Part shown: one piece after another, positions 12,228 through 26,136 of the stretch | How positions within the stretch are numbered: the stretch's first letter is position 1 | Layout of the letters: each line of letters starts with the position of its first letter | NCBI GenBank assembly: GCA_031213475.1 | Contig: JARUPZ010000002.1 | Span: 4,535,049-4,599,048, forward strand | Reading direction: 5' to 3' | DNA: 64,000 nt | Source of the DNA: Nereocystis luetkeana | Lineage: Eukaryota; Sar; Phaeophyceae; Laminariales; Laminariaceae | Translations under genes and position numbers: made by a program | Notes under the pieces: generated by a model | What the model was told of the DNA's origin: nothing | Databases searched by the model: none | The model's input: only the letters and a program-made list of their open reading frames with translations

Positions 12228-13030
12228 CTACCATGTTGTGGCTGCCCTGTTCCGCCAGGCTACCTTCGAAACGGGGGGAGCTTGCGATATCTCCCTCACA
12301 ATCCCGTACCCCACCCCTCCCCACCCGGCTGCGGCCCGAAGAAATGAAAGTTCAGCGCTCCACCCGCCCGCCCCCGAAATTCCTGTGTTTTTTGCGCTCC
12401 GCTACCAGTGTCCCCTACTGCGGCCTAGTGCTGTGTGAAGTGTCTGCCCTATCCACCCACCCTAGGACTGGGTCTGGGTGCCTCTGCTCTTCCTGTGCTT
12501 GCCACCGCTGTAGGTCCGGCTTCGACCTTAAAACTCCTGCCTCCCATGAGCTCGCAGCCCCCGCCCGTCCAACGGGCGCCCCACCCAGCTGCGTTCGTTA
12601 CCGTGGCGATTACCCCCCTCGAGTATACCTTCTCCCCCGCGCCCCGCCGACCTCCGTTTGTCCGCTCCCGCTTATGTTGCTGCGGACCTGATTGCTGCCG
12701 CTGCCACTGTCCCGATGCTTTCGACCCCCCCCCCCTCCCGCCGACAGATGTGCCCGTGTGGAGAAGCAATAGAGAGTAGAACTCACATACCAGGTATTAA
12801 TATTAGGAGAATGTGCAGTGTACAAGGAGGAACGGGATGTATGTGTAGGAAGGGAAGATGAGGGAAATACACGAATGTGACATTGACGAGTTTGATACAC
12901 TAGATAGCAGCAAGAAAAATGATCGCTATCCTAGGAGATAGAGGGTGACCACAGGCGGCCAAACAGGAAGGGGACAAGACTAACAAACTATTATGTGTAA
13001 TATGGGGAAACAACGTAAATAGGAGTAGGA
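12228..13030. other. C-rich anonymous sequence
   Basis: Strongly C-biased on the plus strand. Frames are open on both strands for up to about 110 codons, but their composition (proline, arginine and glycine) follows the base bias. A segment near 12650-12720 (GCTGCGGACCTGATTGCTGC) resembles one at about 13140-13195, suggesting a diverged dispersed repeat. A perfect TACCAGGTA lies at 12788-12796. Confidence 0.4.
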
Positions 13031-13130
13031 ACGGTGTTCCGTTTCGAAAGGGATGCTTGGTCAATGGTCAAATTACTAAGGCAAACAACAAATGAGGGCG
13101 CCCCACCCCGCCGCCCCCCCCCCCCCCCCC
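13030..13130 (+). repeat. repeat A with 3' poly(C), copy 1
   Basis: A segment with the core GGTCAATGGTCAAATTACT followed by AACAACAAATGAG and a long C-run (to about 13130). The same order, core then C-run, recurs at 59823-59891 (plus) and 35046-35126 (minus). The 5' part CGTTTCGAAAGGGATGC is shared with the 35-kb copy. A constant 3' C-tail on dispersed copies suggests a retro-element end, but no coding part is visible. Confidence 0.7.
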
Positions 13131-13277
13131 TCCAACCTTCTTGCGTGTGGCCCTGCTGCTGTGGTGGCGGGCCTAACTGCTGCTGTTACCGTGGGTACGC
13201 CGCCTCATCCACGATGCATGGTACGATAAGGGTGCAGCTGATCTTTGCCGAAGCTCCTCACTCGAGGAGCTTCTTTT

Positions 13278-13389
13278 TATTACGGGGGGGCATATTATAT
13301 AGGACCAAATATAGTTAGAAAAAAGGGGAAATATATATATAGGTTTTGGTATGTGATGTAGGTCCTGCTTACTATGGTCCCCCGTCATA
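13278..13389. mobile_element. TTACGGGGG MITE, diverged copy
   Basis: About 112 bp bounded by TATTACGGGGGGG and ACTATGGTCCCCCGTCATA. The inner part matches the two better copies at 28892-29002 and 39043-39153 (AGGACCAAATATAGTTAG), but with more mismatches. Right-arm bases GGTCCTG..TACTATGGTCCCCCG are retained. Confidence 0.7.
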
Positions 13390-13680
13390 TCAATAAGTTA
13401 ATCCCCGACCTTGAGAAAAAGTGAATGCACAACCCGATAAACAATACCGTGACCTACATACGTATGTATCGAAAAAAAAAGGAAAACGAGTCGATTTCCT
13501 ATAGACAAGGCATGTCTTATTGGATACTTTCGCAGGTGAGGAGCCCCCGTCAGTCGGAAAACGTTTTGGCCAAAAAGTGCTACCCCTAACGCAGCACGCG
13601 TCCTCCCCAGCGTGCCCCCTTCCCGTCCCTTCTGCCCCCCCCGCTGGTGCTTCCGCCACTGCAGTGGGCGTGACGGGCCC

Positions 13681-14367
13681 CTATTACGGTGGCCCATAAT
13701 TTTGTATTTTTACTTGTGTCTTCCACATAACTGTTTGGTAGGCTATCATTGTCTCTTTTTTAGTGACATAAAATACCAGAAAATCTGTGCATCTGGACAA
13801 ATTAACTCGAGCAAAGACACACAGAGACCCCTTTAATCCTGGGTTAGGATACACGGAAAGCTGAGGACTCCAACTCTCCAACGGTGCTGCTTGTAGCCGA
13901 AAACATGGGGCTGCAGATGAGGCAGAGGAGATCGAGAGGGGTTGAGGTCCCCTTCTTGGAACGTTTGTATCTCAGGAACGACCGCGATTCTCGAAAAACT
14001 ATAATTAGAGTACCACGGCCCAAATCGTGAGCTTTCAGGTGATGCCAAATACGTATCTTTCCTAGCAGAATGTGGATTAGGGCCTTATCCCCCCTTGAAA
14101 AATAGTATGTTTTTTACCCATCTCTCCCTCACCTAAAACCGTATCATTTCGGCCACACGTAGAATCGTTGGAAAGCTGATGTCTTCAGCTTTCCATCGAA
14201 CCTATCGGCATTGTTTAGATGCCCCTCTGTGTACCGGTGTGATCGAAAAATGGTTCAGATTCAAAACCGTCCGCCATAAAAAGATGTAAATTTTCGGCCC
14301 TAAAACCATTTCCGAGATGGACCAAAAGCTGCTTTGAGGGGTTATTTATTAAGGGCCACCGTAATAG
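13681..14367. mobile_element. 687-bp non-autonomous DNA element, CTATTACGG ends
   Basis: The left end CTATTACGGTGGCCCATAAT and the right end (reverse complement CTATTACGGTGGCCCTTAAT) form a 20-bp terminal inverted repeat with one mismatch. The first nine bases match those of the 111-bp MITEs, so the two may use the same transposase. If the flanking TA is the target duplication, the true ends are TTACGG. The interior has no recognisable coding sequence. It includes a short self-complementary stretch near 14170-14200 (GAAAGCTGA / TCAGCTTTC). Confidence 0.65.
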
Positions 14368-15029
14368 TAGCCCGCAACTGCTTGTGCGGCTGCACGATAC
14401 GGGGCGTGTTCCCACTGCACCCCCGTCTCGTGCGCATGCGCATCCGAACTCCCTATCCCCGACCATGGGAGCCCTGGCCGTTCGTTGAACTGAAAATTGC
14501 GTTCCTGGTAAGAGGCGGAGGAGAGACATGGTGTGTGAGATGGGCCTGTGCATGTCCCCTACGTATTTAGGCATAACCCTCGCTGACGACCTTGCGGCGC
14601 GCGAGCTCCACGACCCGGTATTGATGTATGTCCTGACGTGTGTCCTCCCCACCCCGGCGACGTTCGAAGGTCTTGCGAAACGTTCACCCTACGTAGTATG
14701 GTGCTACTTCCTATCACCAGCGTGAAGCCGGGCACGTTGCCGTTGCCACGTCCTGCCCCCTCCATGTCCACTGCGTCGCTGACCGCCCCTTGCCCTCGGC
14801 CTGCTCCGTACCTCAGGTCTGGAGCGCCCCCTGCCTCCTCAATGGTCTCCTCCTCCCCCCCCCTTTGGCGGTTGATATCCGGATGGTCCCATCCTGAATT
14901 TCCCACGATTCTAACGGCTCTCAACTGAACTATTACCAACAGCATAGGGCTGCCATGGGCGGGCAGAAAATATCATGGAATGCTACGGTGCAGCGATGGG
15001 ATACCACTTTTTTCTGTTATTTTATTCGT
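14368..15029. other. anonymous sequence, no gene recognised
   Basis: Both strands have open frames of 80-145 codons with no recognisable motif. Confidence 0.4.
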
Positions 15030-15185
15030 CGATTTCACTTCCCCGCTTAACTCGTAGGAGTTCTGGGCAAGCCGTGGTCACAGGTGTCGTCCCTTCTCCA
15101 CCCCGGTACGTGCATTCATTTTTATCGCGCATAGGGTTCAGCATTCCCACTGCTCGTCGGTTTTTATCAAATGTTGCGAGCTCAC
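15030..15185 (-). mobile_element. old, diverged SINE copy
   Basis: The block CGGTACGTGCATTCATTT followed by TTATCGCG matches the body of the SINE at 12.0 and 44.7 kb in minus orientation. Weaker matches lie on each side (AACTCGTAGGAGTTCTGGG; TCAGCATTCCC). There is no poly(A). It is much older than the other two copies. A still weaker piece may exist at about 38970-39035. Confidence 0.55.
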
Positions 15186-15299
15186 GCTCTCGCGCTTTCC
15201 GTTAATCAATGTTCATGCAAGAAAAAGTCCATACGAGTATGCACTCGGTGGGACTGCAACCCACAAAACTGATCTTGGCAGGCACGCGGACCACCTACC

Positions 15300-15935
15300 A
15301 AGCCACCGGGGACGCCGGCATGGGATACCATGGTATATCCATGGGACTGCTACCATGCTGCAATGGAACTGTCATCACTTCATGGTACTATGAACTGACA
15401 TGGACTGCCATGGGCCTGTAGTGAGATTGCTATGGGACTGATATGGCATTCATTGAGATGGTCAGAACAACCCCGTGGCACCATGGCAACTCCAATGGGA
15501 TCTCCTTGGCACCATGGCACTCGAATGGCACATACATGATACCTGGGCGTGCCATGGTACCTTTAGTACTTTTACGACAACGTCATGTCACCATGCCACT
15601 TTCATCTGGGATGGCATGGGTCTGCCATAGGACTGCCACGGAAGTGGCATGTGCGTCTCATGGACTTGATCACACTGTCATGGGACTATTATTGACTGCC
15701 GTGGCACGGTGAACCTGTCATGGCACTGTCATGGCCCGTTCATGGAACTTTAACTATATATGCAGGGGAGCACCATGGACTGACAGGACACTTTCGGGAA
15801 CACGGAACTGACGTGGAACGTTCATGGCACTTTCATGACACCTCCACGGTATTATGTCCATTCCATAACATCTCCATGGTACCGTGATATCTCCATGGCA
15901 CTTACATGACGTCTGCATGGGACTGTCGGGGACTA
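15300..15935. repeat. degenerate 11-bp CATGG minisatellite
   Basis: Units such as TCATGGCACTG, CCATGGGACTG and TCATGGAACTT recur mostly at 11-bp spacing, again anchored on CATGG. It is less regular than the 17.8-19.25 kb array. Open frames through it are repeat-encoded. Confidence 0.8.
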
Positions 15936-15944
15936 GGGGTGCCA

Positions 15945-16560
<616 letters not shown>

Positions 16561-17049
16561 TACGTATATACGAGCACTTGTTTCGTTGTTCGGTTTCAAA
16601 TTTGAGCGGCGGGCGATTTCCGATTTTGTCATTTTTGTTTTCCTGGGGGCGCTATTCCGCTCCAGAATTATTGGAGCAGGTTCTATGACCGCGGATACTA
16701 TTCTGGCGATAGATCACCAACAACAACGCTTGAACTGAAGCATTTTACATATTACAGAATATCGCATTAGTCCGAGATGATGTGCTACATTGTAGCCCAG
16801 TCATGTTATGGTTGACACCCCGACGATAAAGAACTGCACGAACCAACGCTCATTCAGGGTACAACGAAGGGTATTAACCGTTTGACGCTTGTAGTTCTCT
16901 CAGCGATATGTAATCGAAATTCACCCTAGCCTCCATTCGTCAGACTCGCTTGACGACCACAAACGGGACCATATGCTCTCCGGGTACTCGGACCTAGTTC
17001 CGGTCCCCTGAAAAGCTCGCGTTCCAGTTGGCGAGTGCGAGTCTGAGCT
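16561..17049. other. anonymous sequence, no gene recognised
   Basis: No coding or repeat signal that I can name. Confidence 0.4.
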
Positions 17050-17300
17050 CCAGAATTTGGCGGGTAGCACCCCGACCATGGACTGCCATGGGCTGCTGCC
17101 ATGGAATGATATGGAACGCCATGGGATTCTGATTGTATCCCATGGGACTGACTTCCATGGGGTTGCCAGGGGGCTGTCATGGGCCTGCCTTGGCTTCATG
17201 GGATTGCCATCCAGCTGTCGTGGATTGCCACGGTCGTTTAGTAGGATTGTCATGGGACTGACATGGCACTGAATGGCACGTTCGTCGCAACCCGATGGCA
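17050..17300. repeat. short 11-bp CCATGG array
   Basis: Variants of CCATGGGACTG/CCATGGGATT with roughly 11-bp steps. It is a small, eroded member of the CCAYGG family. Confidence 0.7.
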
Positions 17301-17369
17301 CTATGAAAACTCCAATTACACCTCCACTACTAGAGCACTTTAACGGATCTTGAATGGTACGCCAAGGTT

Positions 17370-17790
17370 TCAGACCCGGACCAAGATTAAAGCTCGATCC
17401 GGACCTCAGTCCGAGTCCTAGCCTCAGCCGTATCACCACCCCAAGCCCCCAACCCCAGCCCCAGTATCAGACCCAGTTGCACTCCCAGCCTCACCTTCAG
17501 TGCCAGACCCGCTCCTATCCTTGGCCCCAGCCTCCGCTCCAGCTCTAGTCTCAGCCCATGTCCAACGTAGCCTCATATCTAGCCCTACTGTAGCTGCAGT
17601 CTTTGCTCCAGCCTCAGCCCCAACGTCAGCCTTAGACCCATCCCCACTGCCATCCGCAGCCGTAGCCCTAGCCCAGCTACAGCCCTGGCCCCGGGTCCAG
17701 TCCTACCCCAAGCTCCGATCATGTCTCTTACCAGGCCCGACCCCATAGCCAACCCCAGCTCCAAGCCCCAGAGCTTCAGCTTCACAGACC
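17370..17790. repeat. CAGCCC/CAGTCT hexamer satellite, block 1
   Basis: Degenerate tandem hexamers such as CAGCCC, CAGTCT and CAACCC. G occurs almost only in the CAG of each unit. Related blocks are at 19.3-19.6 and 26.93-27.83 kb. Confidence 0.85.
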
Positions 17791-17829
17791 TTACCTAGTC
17801 CGATATCTGTTTGTATTTCGCTGAATTTC

Positions 17830-19250
17830 CGTGGGCATCCCTTGGGAGGCATTCCCATTGGCGACCCACGAATGACCCACGGACTACCAATGGGCTACCC
17901 ATAGGACACTCATGGGGCTCCCATGAGGTGCCCATGGGCAACCTATGAGGCTACCCCCATGGGTGATCCATGGGCACCCCACGGACCCCCCACGGGCAAT
18001 CCACGGGCTATGCGTGGGCTACCCACGGACACCGCATGGGGTGGCCAAGGACATCTCGTGACGCCCCACGACACACTCCATGGCACCCACGACACCCCAT
18101 TAACATCCTACGGACACCCCACGGACACCCCACGACACCCCACGGATACGTTATGGGCACCCCTTGGACACCCCACGAACACCCCGTCGGTTGCCCACGA
18201 ACAATCCACCACAACCCATGCACACGCCATGGACAGCCCATGGGCTGCCCATTGAGACTTTCACGACACATCACAGACACCTCACGACACACCACAGGCA
18301 ATCCATGGGCGACTCGTGGACAACCCACGCACGAACATCCTACGGGAGACCCATGTGCTGCCCATGTACAACCCACGGATACCTTGTGTACACCCCACGG
18401 ACACGTCACGACACCCCACGAGCCCCCCACGGACTCCGTATGGGCTGTCCAAATACACCCCAATACATGCTACGAACGCCCTATGGTCTGCCCACGGACA
18501 CCCCATCACACCCGATGGACACTCCAGGGGCTACACACGAGCACCCCATGAACACCACATAAAAACCTCACGCACATTCCATGGGTGCCTCATGGCTCCC
18601 CCACGAATACCCCATCGGCTGCCCACGAACACCCCATGGCCTGCCCACGGACACCCGACGACACCCCAAGGACATCCCATGACACCTCGCTAACACTCCA
18701 TGGGCGCCCCATAGACACCCACAGACCCCATGGGCACCCCATAGACACCTTATAGACTACAAACGGACACCCCATGAGCGCCCCATTGACACCGCATAGA
18801 CATCTTACGAGCGATCCATGGGCTGCCCATGTGCAGCCCACAGGCACCCGACGGACACCCCACGGACACCCCACAACAACCCTCGGGCACCCCAGCGCCG
18901 CCCCATGGATACCTCGCGGACACCCCGCGGGCTGCCCACGGACACCCCGTGGGCGACTCATGGACACCCCACGGACACCCCATGGCCTGCCCACAGACAC
19001 CCCACGACACCCCACGGACACCTCACAGACACACCATCGGCTGCCTACAGACATGGCAAGGATTGCCCACGGACACTCCACGGACGCCCCACAAACTGCT
19101 CGCGGACGCCTCATTGTCGCCCCATGGAAAACCCACTGGCACCTCATGACACCCCACGGGCACCTCGCGTGAGCTGACTACAGGCACCCTACGGATACCC
19201 CACGGACAACGCACGAACAACCCTTGACACTCCACCGACACCCTATGGGC
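17830..19250. repeat. 11-bp CCACGGACACC minisatellite
   Basis: About 1.4 kb of tandem units near CCACGGACACC and CCATGGGCTGC, phased at 11 bp with local losses. The core CCAYGG links it to the arrays at 1-400, 15.3-15.9 and 17.05-17.3 kb. Frames of 100-190 codons open on both strands (PTDTP-, WGVRG-like) are translations of the unit. Confidence 0.9.
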
Positions 19251-19289
19251 TGCCCGCGCATCAGCGCCAACAACAGCCCCATATTCAAT

Positions 19290-19600
19290 CCCCAACTATT
19301 AATACAACCCATCACCAGCCCCGGTCCCAGTCCCAGTTCTAACCCACCCCTTGACCAGCTAAACTACCTGTCCCTAGATCGAGCATCGACCCCAGTCCTA
19401 GCCTCAATCCAAGCCCCAGCGCTGGCCCAGCACCTAGCCCCGGCCCGTGCCCTAGCCCCAGCCCGGTCTCGAACCAACCCCTAGGCCTAGCCCACGCCCA
19501 CGCCCACACCACAGCCCAAGATCAAGCCAAGGCTCCAGCAATAGATGCATCTCCAGTCCCAACCCCTGCTCCAGCCCAAGTCGCACACCCGGCCCAAGAC
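19290..19600. repeat. CAGCCC hexamer satellite, block 2
   Basis: Same degenerate hexamer as 17.37-17.79 kb, grading into the CCCCTA array. Confidence 0.8.
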
Positions 19601-22600
19601 AATTCACCTGCCCCAACTACCGTTACTCCTGCCCCGAACTCTCGATTACACCTAGCCCTACCCTTACCTCTACCCCCACCCCAACTCCTAGTTCAACTAC
19701 CCTACCCTAACTCTTACCTCAATCATACCTACCCCAGCTGTCCCGATCTCACCTGCACCGATCTCAACTTCTGTTTATTCTACCCCTACCCCCTACCCCT
19801 AGTTTTACACTTGCACCTACTCCTGCACCTACCTATCCCCTGCAACTTCAACCATCCCTGTCATACACCAACTGTCACTACCCTTACCCCTACCTCAACT
19901 ACCCTTACCCTTGCGCCTACCTCAACCAACCCTACCTCAACTACCGCTATACCTGCCAGAAAAGGCCGACTTCTGTATCACTTACAATCAACCCAACCCG
20001 TACCCCGACCCCTACGCAAGCCACTGCCCCATGTTCTACCCCTGGCTCTCACCCTACACCAACTACCATATAAATATTACTCGAGTGACCCTACATCAGC
20101 TACTTCTGGCCCTAAACGTGCATCGACTACCCCTACCCCTACCCTTGCGCCTAGGTCTAACTGAACTACACCTGCTATATCCCAACTACCACTACTCCTA
20201 CCCCTACATCAACTACCCCTGCCCCTATAGTACTCCTACGTCATTTATACCTACCCTACCTCAACTACCACTTCCCCCACCCAAATAATATATTCTACTC
20301 CTACTCCTGCCTCGCCTACAGCTACCCCAGCCCCTACCCCAACTCATAGACGCCAACCATTGCCCCACGCTCTACTCCGGGCATTTCCCCTATCTCAGCA
20401 AACACCTAAACCTAACTCGGCTGAAGCTACATCCACTACCCCCGGCCCTGACCGTAAACCAACTACTCCTAACATTTCCCGTACCCCTACCTCTGCACTA
20501 GCTACCCGTACCCCTACCTCAACTATCCCTACTCCTACTCAAATCTGAACCTCTAATGGTACACCTACTCCTAACAAAACCTCTACCCCTACCCCTACCA
20601 CTGATCCTACCCCCACCTCTACTTGGGCTACCCATACCCCTACTTCAACTACCCCTAGCCTTACCCTTACCCCTAACCCTTACGTCTAACCCCATCCCTA
20701 TCGAAACATACCATATACATACCCTTACTCAAACAATCCCCTACTCTAACACCACCCCTTACCTCGATCCCTACCCTTGCTCCACCTCTCCACCTTTTAC
20801 CCCAACCCATAACCCTGCCCCTACCCTTTTCCCGTAGCCCCACCTGTACCTCTACCCCTACCCGTACCCCTTCCACTAGCGTTACCCCTAACCTACTATT
20901 ACCTCAACTATTCCTGTCCTTACCCCCTACACGTACATCTGCCTAACCCCCCCGTCCCTCAACTCCTCCGACCCCATCCCCACAGCTGCCCCTACCACTA
21001 CCTCTACTTCAGCCACCCCATCCCTAGCCCTACGGCTACCGCTACCCCTATTCCAATCACCCCAACCTCTGCCCTTTGACCTATCTATACTTACCCTCGG
21101 TCCTCTCTCAACCACAATACCTTCACCCCTAAATCCACCCTAACCCGTACCCATACCCATACCTCAACTACACCTAGCCCTACCCCGACCTCATATAACC
21201 CTACCCTACCCCATCAACCACTCTCCCTACCAAAATGAACGCTATTCCAGCCCCAACTACAACTACACGAACTCCTACCCCAACATTTACCCAACCATTT
21301 CCACTCGCCCCACCCCCAGCCCTGACTCTGACTTACACATACCCCTCACTCTACACCCCAGCCCCAAGCTTTACCACAACCCATCCTTCTGACCCACTCA
21401 CCTCTATCCCTACGCCTAGGTCTACTACTGAATCTATCCCTATCTAAACTACCTGCCTCAACTACCCTGATTCCACCTCCTATACCTACCCCTTCGCCGA
21501 TATTTACACCTCCCTTCACTCCTACTCCTGCCCCTACCCCTACCCCTAACCCCACCCCTAACTGCACTATCCATACCCCTAAACCTACCGCTACTCATGC
21601 CCCAACTACACCAACCCCTACCCCTATATCAATTCCTCACCGTGCTCCTGCCCTTGCCTCTACACCTTCCCCTTGCCCTGACGCTACCGATACCCGTGTA
21701 CTCCTACCCACACCCATACTGCTACGCAACCTAAAAACGACAACCCCTGCCCCATATTATACCCTGCATCTACCTCTTTATCCCTACCTTTGCCCGTGCA
21801 CCTACCCCTAGGCATACTCCTACTCCTACTGTTACCTCACCTATTTCCTACCCTTACCCCTCCCCTTACCATGACACGAACTCCAATGTAACCTTCCCCT
21901 TCCTCAACTACTCTGACCCATTCCCTACATGTACCCCCGAGCCCATCCCTACACCTACCCCGATCCGCCTACCCTTATACCCCTGTACTTTCATCTACCG
22001 CCACCCCTGAACCTACCCCTACCTCTATCTCAGTTACACCAACCCCTATCTCTAACCTATACCCCTACTCAATCCCCCTACCCCTACTAATACCGTAATC
22101 ACACCCCCGATCTGAATTACGCCTATCCCTGCCCGTACTTCCACCCCCACCCCTATACCTACCCAGACATCCTTACCCCCAAACCCCTACTAATACCCCT
22201 AGCTTTATTACCTCCCCTAGCTTTACTACTACTCCTACTCTTACATCAACTACCCCCTACCCTTACTCTTACTCTTACCCTTACACGGACCCCCACCAAG
22301 CCTGCTCCTCCATCAGCTACCCATATCCTATACCCTATGATACAATTCCCGCTATGCCTACCCCTAATCCTACCTCAACTACCCTTACCTCAAGCCCTAT
22401 ATCGGTACTCGTACCCCTACCTCTAGCCTTACCCCTACCCCCAATGAATTCCTCAACTATATGCCCCTATACCGCTTCCGCTTCGTGTACCTCTACCTAA
22501 CATAAGCCTTCCTTCATTCCTTCATTACCATAACCTTACTTCCTACACCACCCCTATCTCTACCCCCAGGAAACCTAAAACTATCCCTACCCGTATGCCT

Positions 22601-25600
22601 TGTGATATTCCTAGCCCTATCTCTACTTATTTATTCCCACCCCTCTGTTTTATGCCCACCCCTAGCCCTAGCCTCACCTCTACCCACGCTCCTACTCCAA
22701 CAACCCCTACCGTCATACCTATGCCTTCCACTATATCTACCCCTAGCTGCCTCAACTACCCTGGTCTCACCCCTACACCTACTCCCATGCCCATCCCTAT
22801 ACTTACCCCAAACACGACCCCTGATCTTACCTGCCCGTACCCCTGCCTCAATCGTATATACTCTTAAACCTACCGCTACTGCTACCCCTAGCACACTAAC
22901 CCGTGCCATTTCCCCATCACTCTCCGTACCCCGACCCCTTGGCCTGCCCATATCTCTAACCCTTTCCCTATACCCCAACCTGCACCCACATGCCTTCCCC
23001 TATCGCTACCGCTGTCTCAAGATAAAAAATACTACTACCCTAACCCATACATATATACTTCTATCCCTACCCTTACACCTACCTCTACCTTTAGTCCTAC
23101 TCCTAGCCCTAGTCTTACCCCTCCTCCTACTACTAGCTCAACAACCCCTACATCTACCCATGCACCTAGCCCCTAACGCCTGCCCGAACTCAAGTATGCA
23201 TAAATATGCCCAACTCTACTTCTGCCCCTACTATGCCCCTCCCTACCCCTACCTTTACGTCTCTATTCCTACCCTTCCATCTACTCCTAGCCTTACCCCT
23301 ATCCCTACCCCCATTTCCACCACCCCTACCCGCACCCCTAATGCTACCATTGTACATCCCTCGCGTGGCCCACCCCTTCCGCAGCTACCCTGACCCCACC
23401 CTCCACACCTACCCCTACAGGAATCCCTACATCTACCCTACCCCTACGCCTATCCTTACCCCTACCCCTATGCCTACCTCAACTGCAGCTATCCCTCAAC
23501 ACTACCGGTATCACGATCTCATCACAACCAACTCATACCCCTACACCTACCCGTACTTTCACCTTTACCAATACTAATACCCCTTTGCCTGTACATATCC
23601 CTATCCCTTTACCCCTATGCCTATCAGCGCCCCTAGCTTCGCCCCTACGTTCAAGCACCCCTGCCTTTACGGTTACTCTGTTACCTCTGCTTCGACCACT
23701 ACCACCCCTACTCCTATATCCCTTCCCTTCGTCCTGCCCCTAGCGCTATCTCTACGCCTACAGCTATTTCAACCCCAACTACCACTACGTTTACCCCCAC
23801 GTCTACCTACCCCTACCCCTATACCCCTAGTCCTACACCTACCACTAGCCATACCCCTGATCATAACCCTACCTCAACTACCCCCCCTTACCCTACCAAT
23901 ACACGTGTACCCACACCTCCCATAACTAACCTGATCCCACCCCCTACGCCTACCTCCATGGTCATTCCTAAACCTACCCAAACCATTATACCTACTGCGA
24001 GCTTAACTACAGCTACCCCTAAAGCTACCACTACCCCTACCTCAACGAAGCCAACCCGTCCACCTACACCTCCCCGTGCCCCCACCCCTACCCTTACCCC
24101 TTGCCTTCCTCTATCTTCACCCTCACCCCTATCCCTGCATCCCTACACCCATCACTACGTGCACGTCACTCACGACCCCTACCTCAACTGCGCCTACCCC
24201 TACCCCTACTTCTCCCCCTAACCCAAACGCTACCCCTGCACCTACACCAAACCTTACCTCTACCCCTACCCCTAACCCTAACCCTACCGCACGTCTACGC
24301 CAATACCCGTACTCCTTCCCATGCCCCTAGTATTTTCTTCTGATTTTACTCTCAATACAACTGACCCTACCGTTACCGCTACTCTTACCCAAACACATAC
24401 TCCCGCCCAAACCACTCCTCCCTAACTACCTTGACTCCACACAGTACAACTATATCCCTACCCCTGCCCCTAACGCAACTACTCCTGTCCCTTCTCATTC
24501 TGGTTATCTTACCCCTACTCCTACCCCTGCCTTTATTCCCCTACTCCTAAACCTACTCCTTGCCTTTCTCCTACTGCTATTCCTACCTCACCTGCCCCTA
24601 GCGTTACCCATACCCTTACCCTCTCTCGTACCCTCACCTAACCTACCTCTTCATCAAATACCCTGACCGCACCCCCTACGCAAACTCTTACGCCGACCCC
24701 CTACTTCAACTACCTCTAACCCTATATCCCTACACCACTACCCCTACCCCTGTCCTTGCCCCTACCCCTACTCCTCTCTCAACTACCCCTACCGTTCCCC
24801 CTACCCCTACCGATACTCCTACACCTACCTCTATTTGTACCTCCACCCCTATTTCTCCTCTTTTACACCTACCCCTAGCCTTGTTCCTAATCCTTCTCTT
24901 CTCTCAACTACCCATACTCCAACCCATACTTATACCCCTTCTCCAACCCCCACTCCCACCTCTAATCCTACCCATACATATCTCCACCTTTCCCTACACC
25001 TAGCCTTTCCTCTACCCCAACTCCTACCTCAACAATTCCGACCTTCACCGATACCCCGACCCCGACCCTTGCTCTTTGCACGCAACCCGACCAAACTAAC
25101 CTCTCTCATTTACCCTGATCCCAACCGCTACACGTCCCCCTGTGCCTACTCCTAATACTACCGCGCCTACCGCTACCCTATACGCCTGCCTATAGCCCTA
25201 CCCCTAACCTGAACCACTATATCAACTACATGTGCCCCTACTCCTACCCCTACTCCTAGCCTTACCCCTGCACGCACCCCTACCTCAACGACGCCTACTA
25301 CTACCTTTAAGCCTAGGACTACGCCTATTCTTACCAAACCTACCCCTTCCTTATCTACCGTGACCACACTCCCTTACCCCAGCCGCACACTTATCCCTAC
25401 CCCTACCCCTACCACTCCCCGTACCTCAGCTACGACTACCACCCACCCCAACTTCTACTTTTACCTCTGCCGCGTTACCCTCACCTCTACCCCAACCCCT
25501 TGCCTTGCCCCTATCCTACTTCCACTTCAATTACCCCTACCCTTACATGAAACCCGACCTATCATATCCCTTCCGCAACTACTCTGGCCCCACCCACTAC

Positions 25601-26125
25601 ACATACCCCTACCCCTACCCCTACCCCTACCTCAACTACCCCAACCCATATACGTACACCTTACCCTACCCCTACCCCTACCCTCACTCCTACCACTATT
25701 CCTATTTCCACGCCTCTACCCTTTTCCTGAACCCTTACAGCTGTCCCTGTCATATCTACCTCACCCCTGCCCCAACCGCTACTCCTGTCCCAACCCCCAC
25801 CTAGCCTATGCCACCTCTCCCTCAACTGCCCTGGCCACACCCACTACCCCTTGCCTTGGCTTTATCTCAACTACGGTACCACTGTACCTAGCCCTACCCA
25901 TACCCCTTCCCCTATTCCTACCCTTACCCCCACCTATCTCCCTCTCCCTACTTCTACACACCTACCCCTACTCCTACCCCGACACCTACCCCGACACCCA
26001 TCCCTACACCTATTGCTATACTTAATTACAATCACCCCTGCCCCAACCGCTACCTTTGCTCATACCCTTACATCGTATACCCAAGCGCCTACCTCTACCT
26101 CAACTACCCTTGCCGCGACACCTTA
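19600..26125. repeat. 6.5-kb degenerate CCCCTA hexamer array
   Basis: Tandem hexamers near CCCCTA or CCCTAC with the recurrent variant CTCAACTACC, giving a looser higher-order pattern of tens of base pairs. The plus strand is very poor in G throughout, and the minus strand carries TAGGGG-like runs. The unit is one base from a telomeric CCCTAA unit. All long open frames here (up to 263 codons; P/T/L/Y-rich) are repeat-encoded. Repeat B splits the array at 26.1 kb. Confidence 0.95.
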
Positions 26126-26136
26126 CCCCCCCCCCC

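Noticed and set aside
11918-12691. 257-codon plus frame with a polyphenylalanine stretch
   Set aside because: It runs through the SINE poly(T) and body. The same peptide appears at the other SINE copy.
18008-19147. Long frames on both strands over the 11-bp array
   Set aside because: They read the minisatellite unit; no start context or domain.
17830-19250. CRISPR-like regular repeats
   Set aside because: Units are 11 bp with no unique spacers; this is a eukaryotic minisatellite.
22602-23393. 263-codon and other P/T/L-rich frames in the CCCCTA array
   Set aside because: Repeat-encoded, open in more than one frame, no non-repetitive domain.
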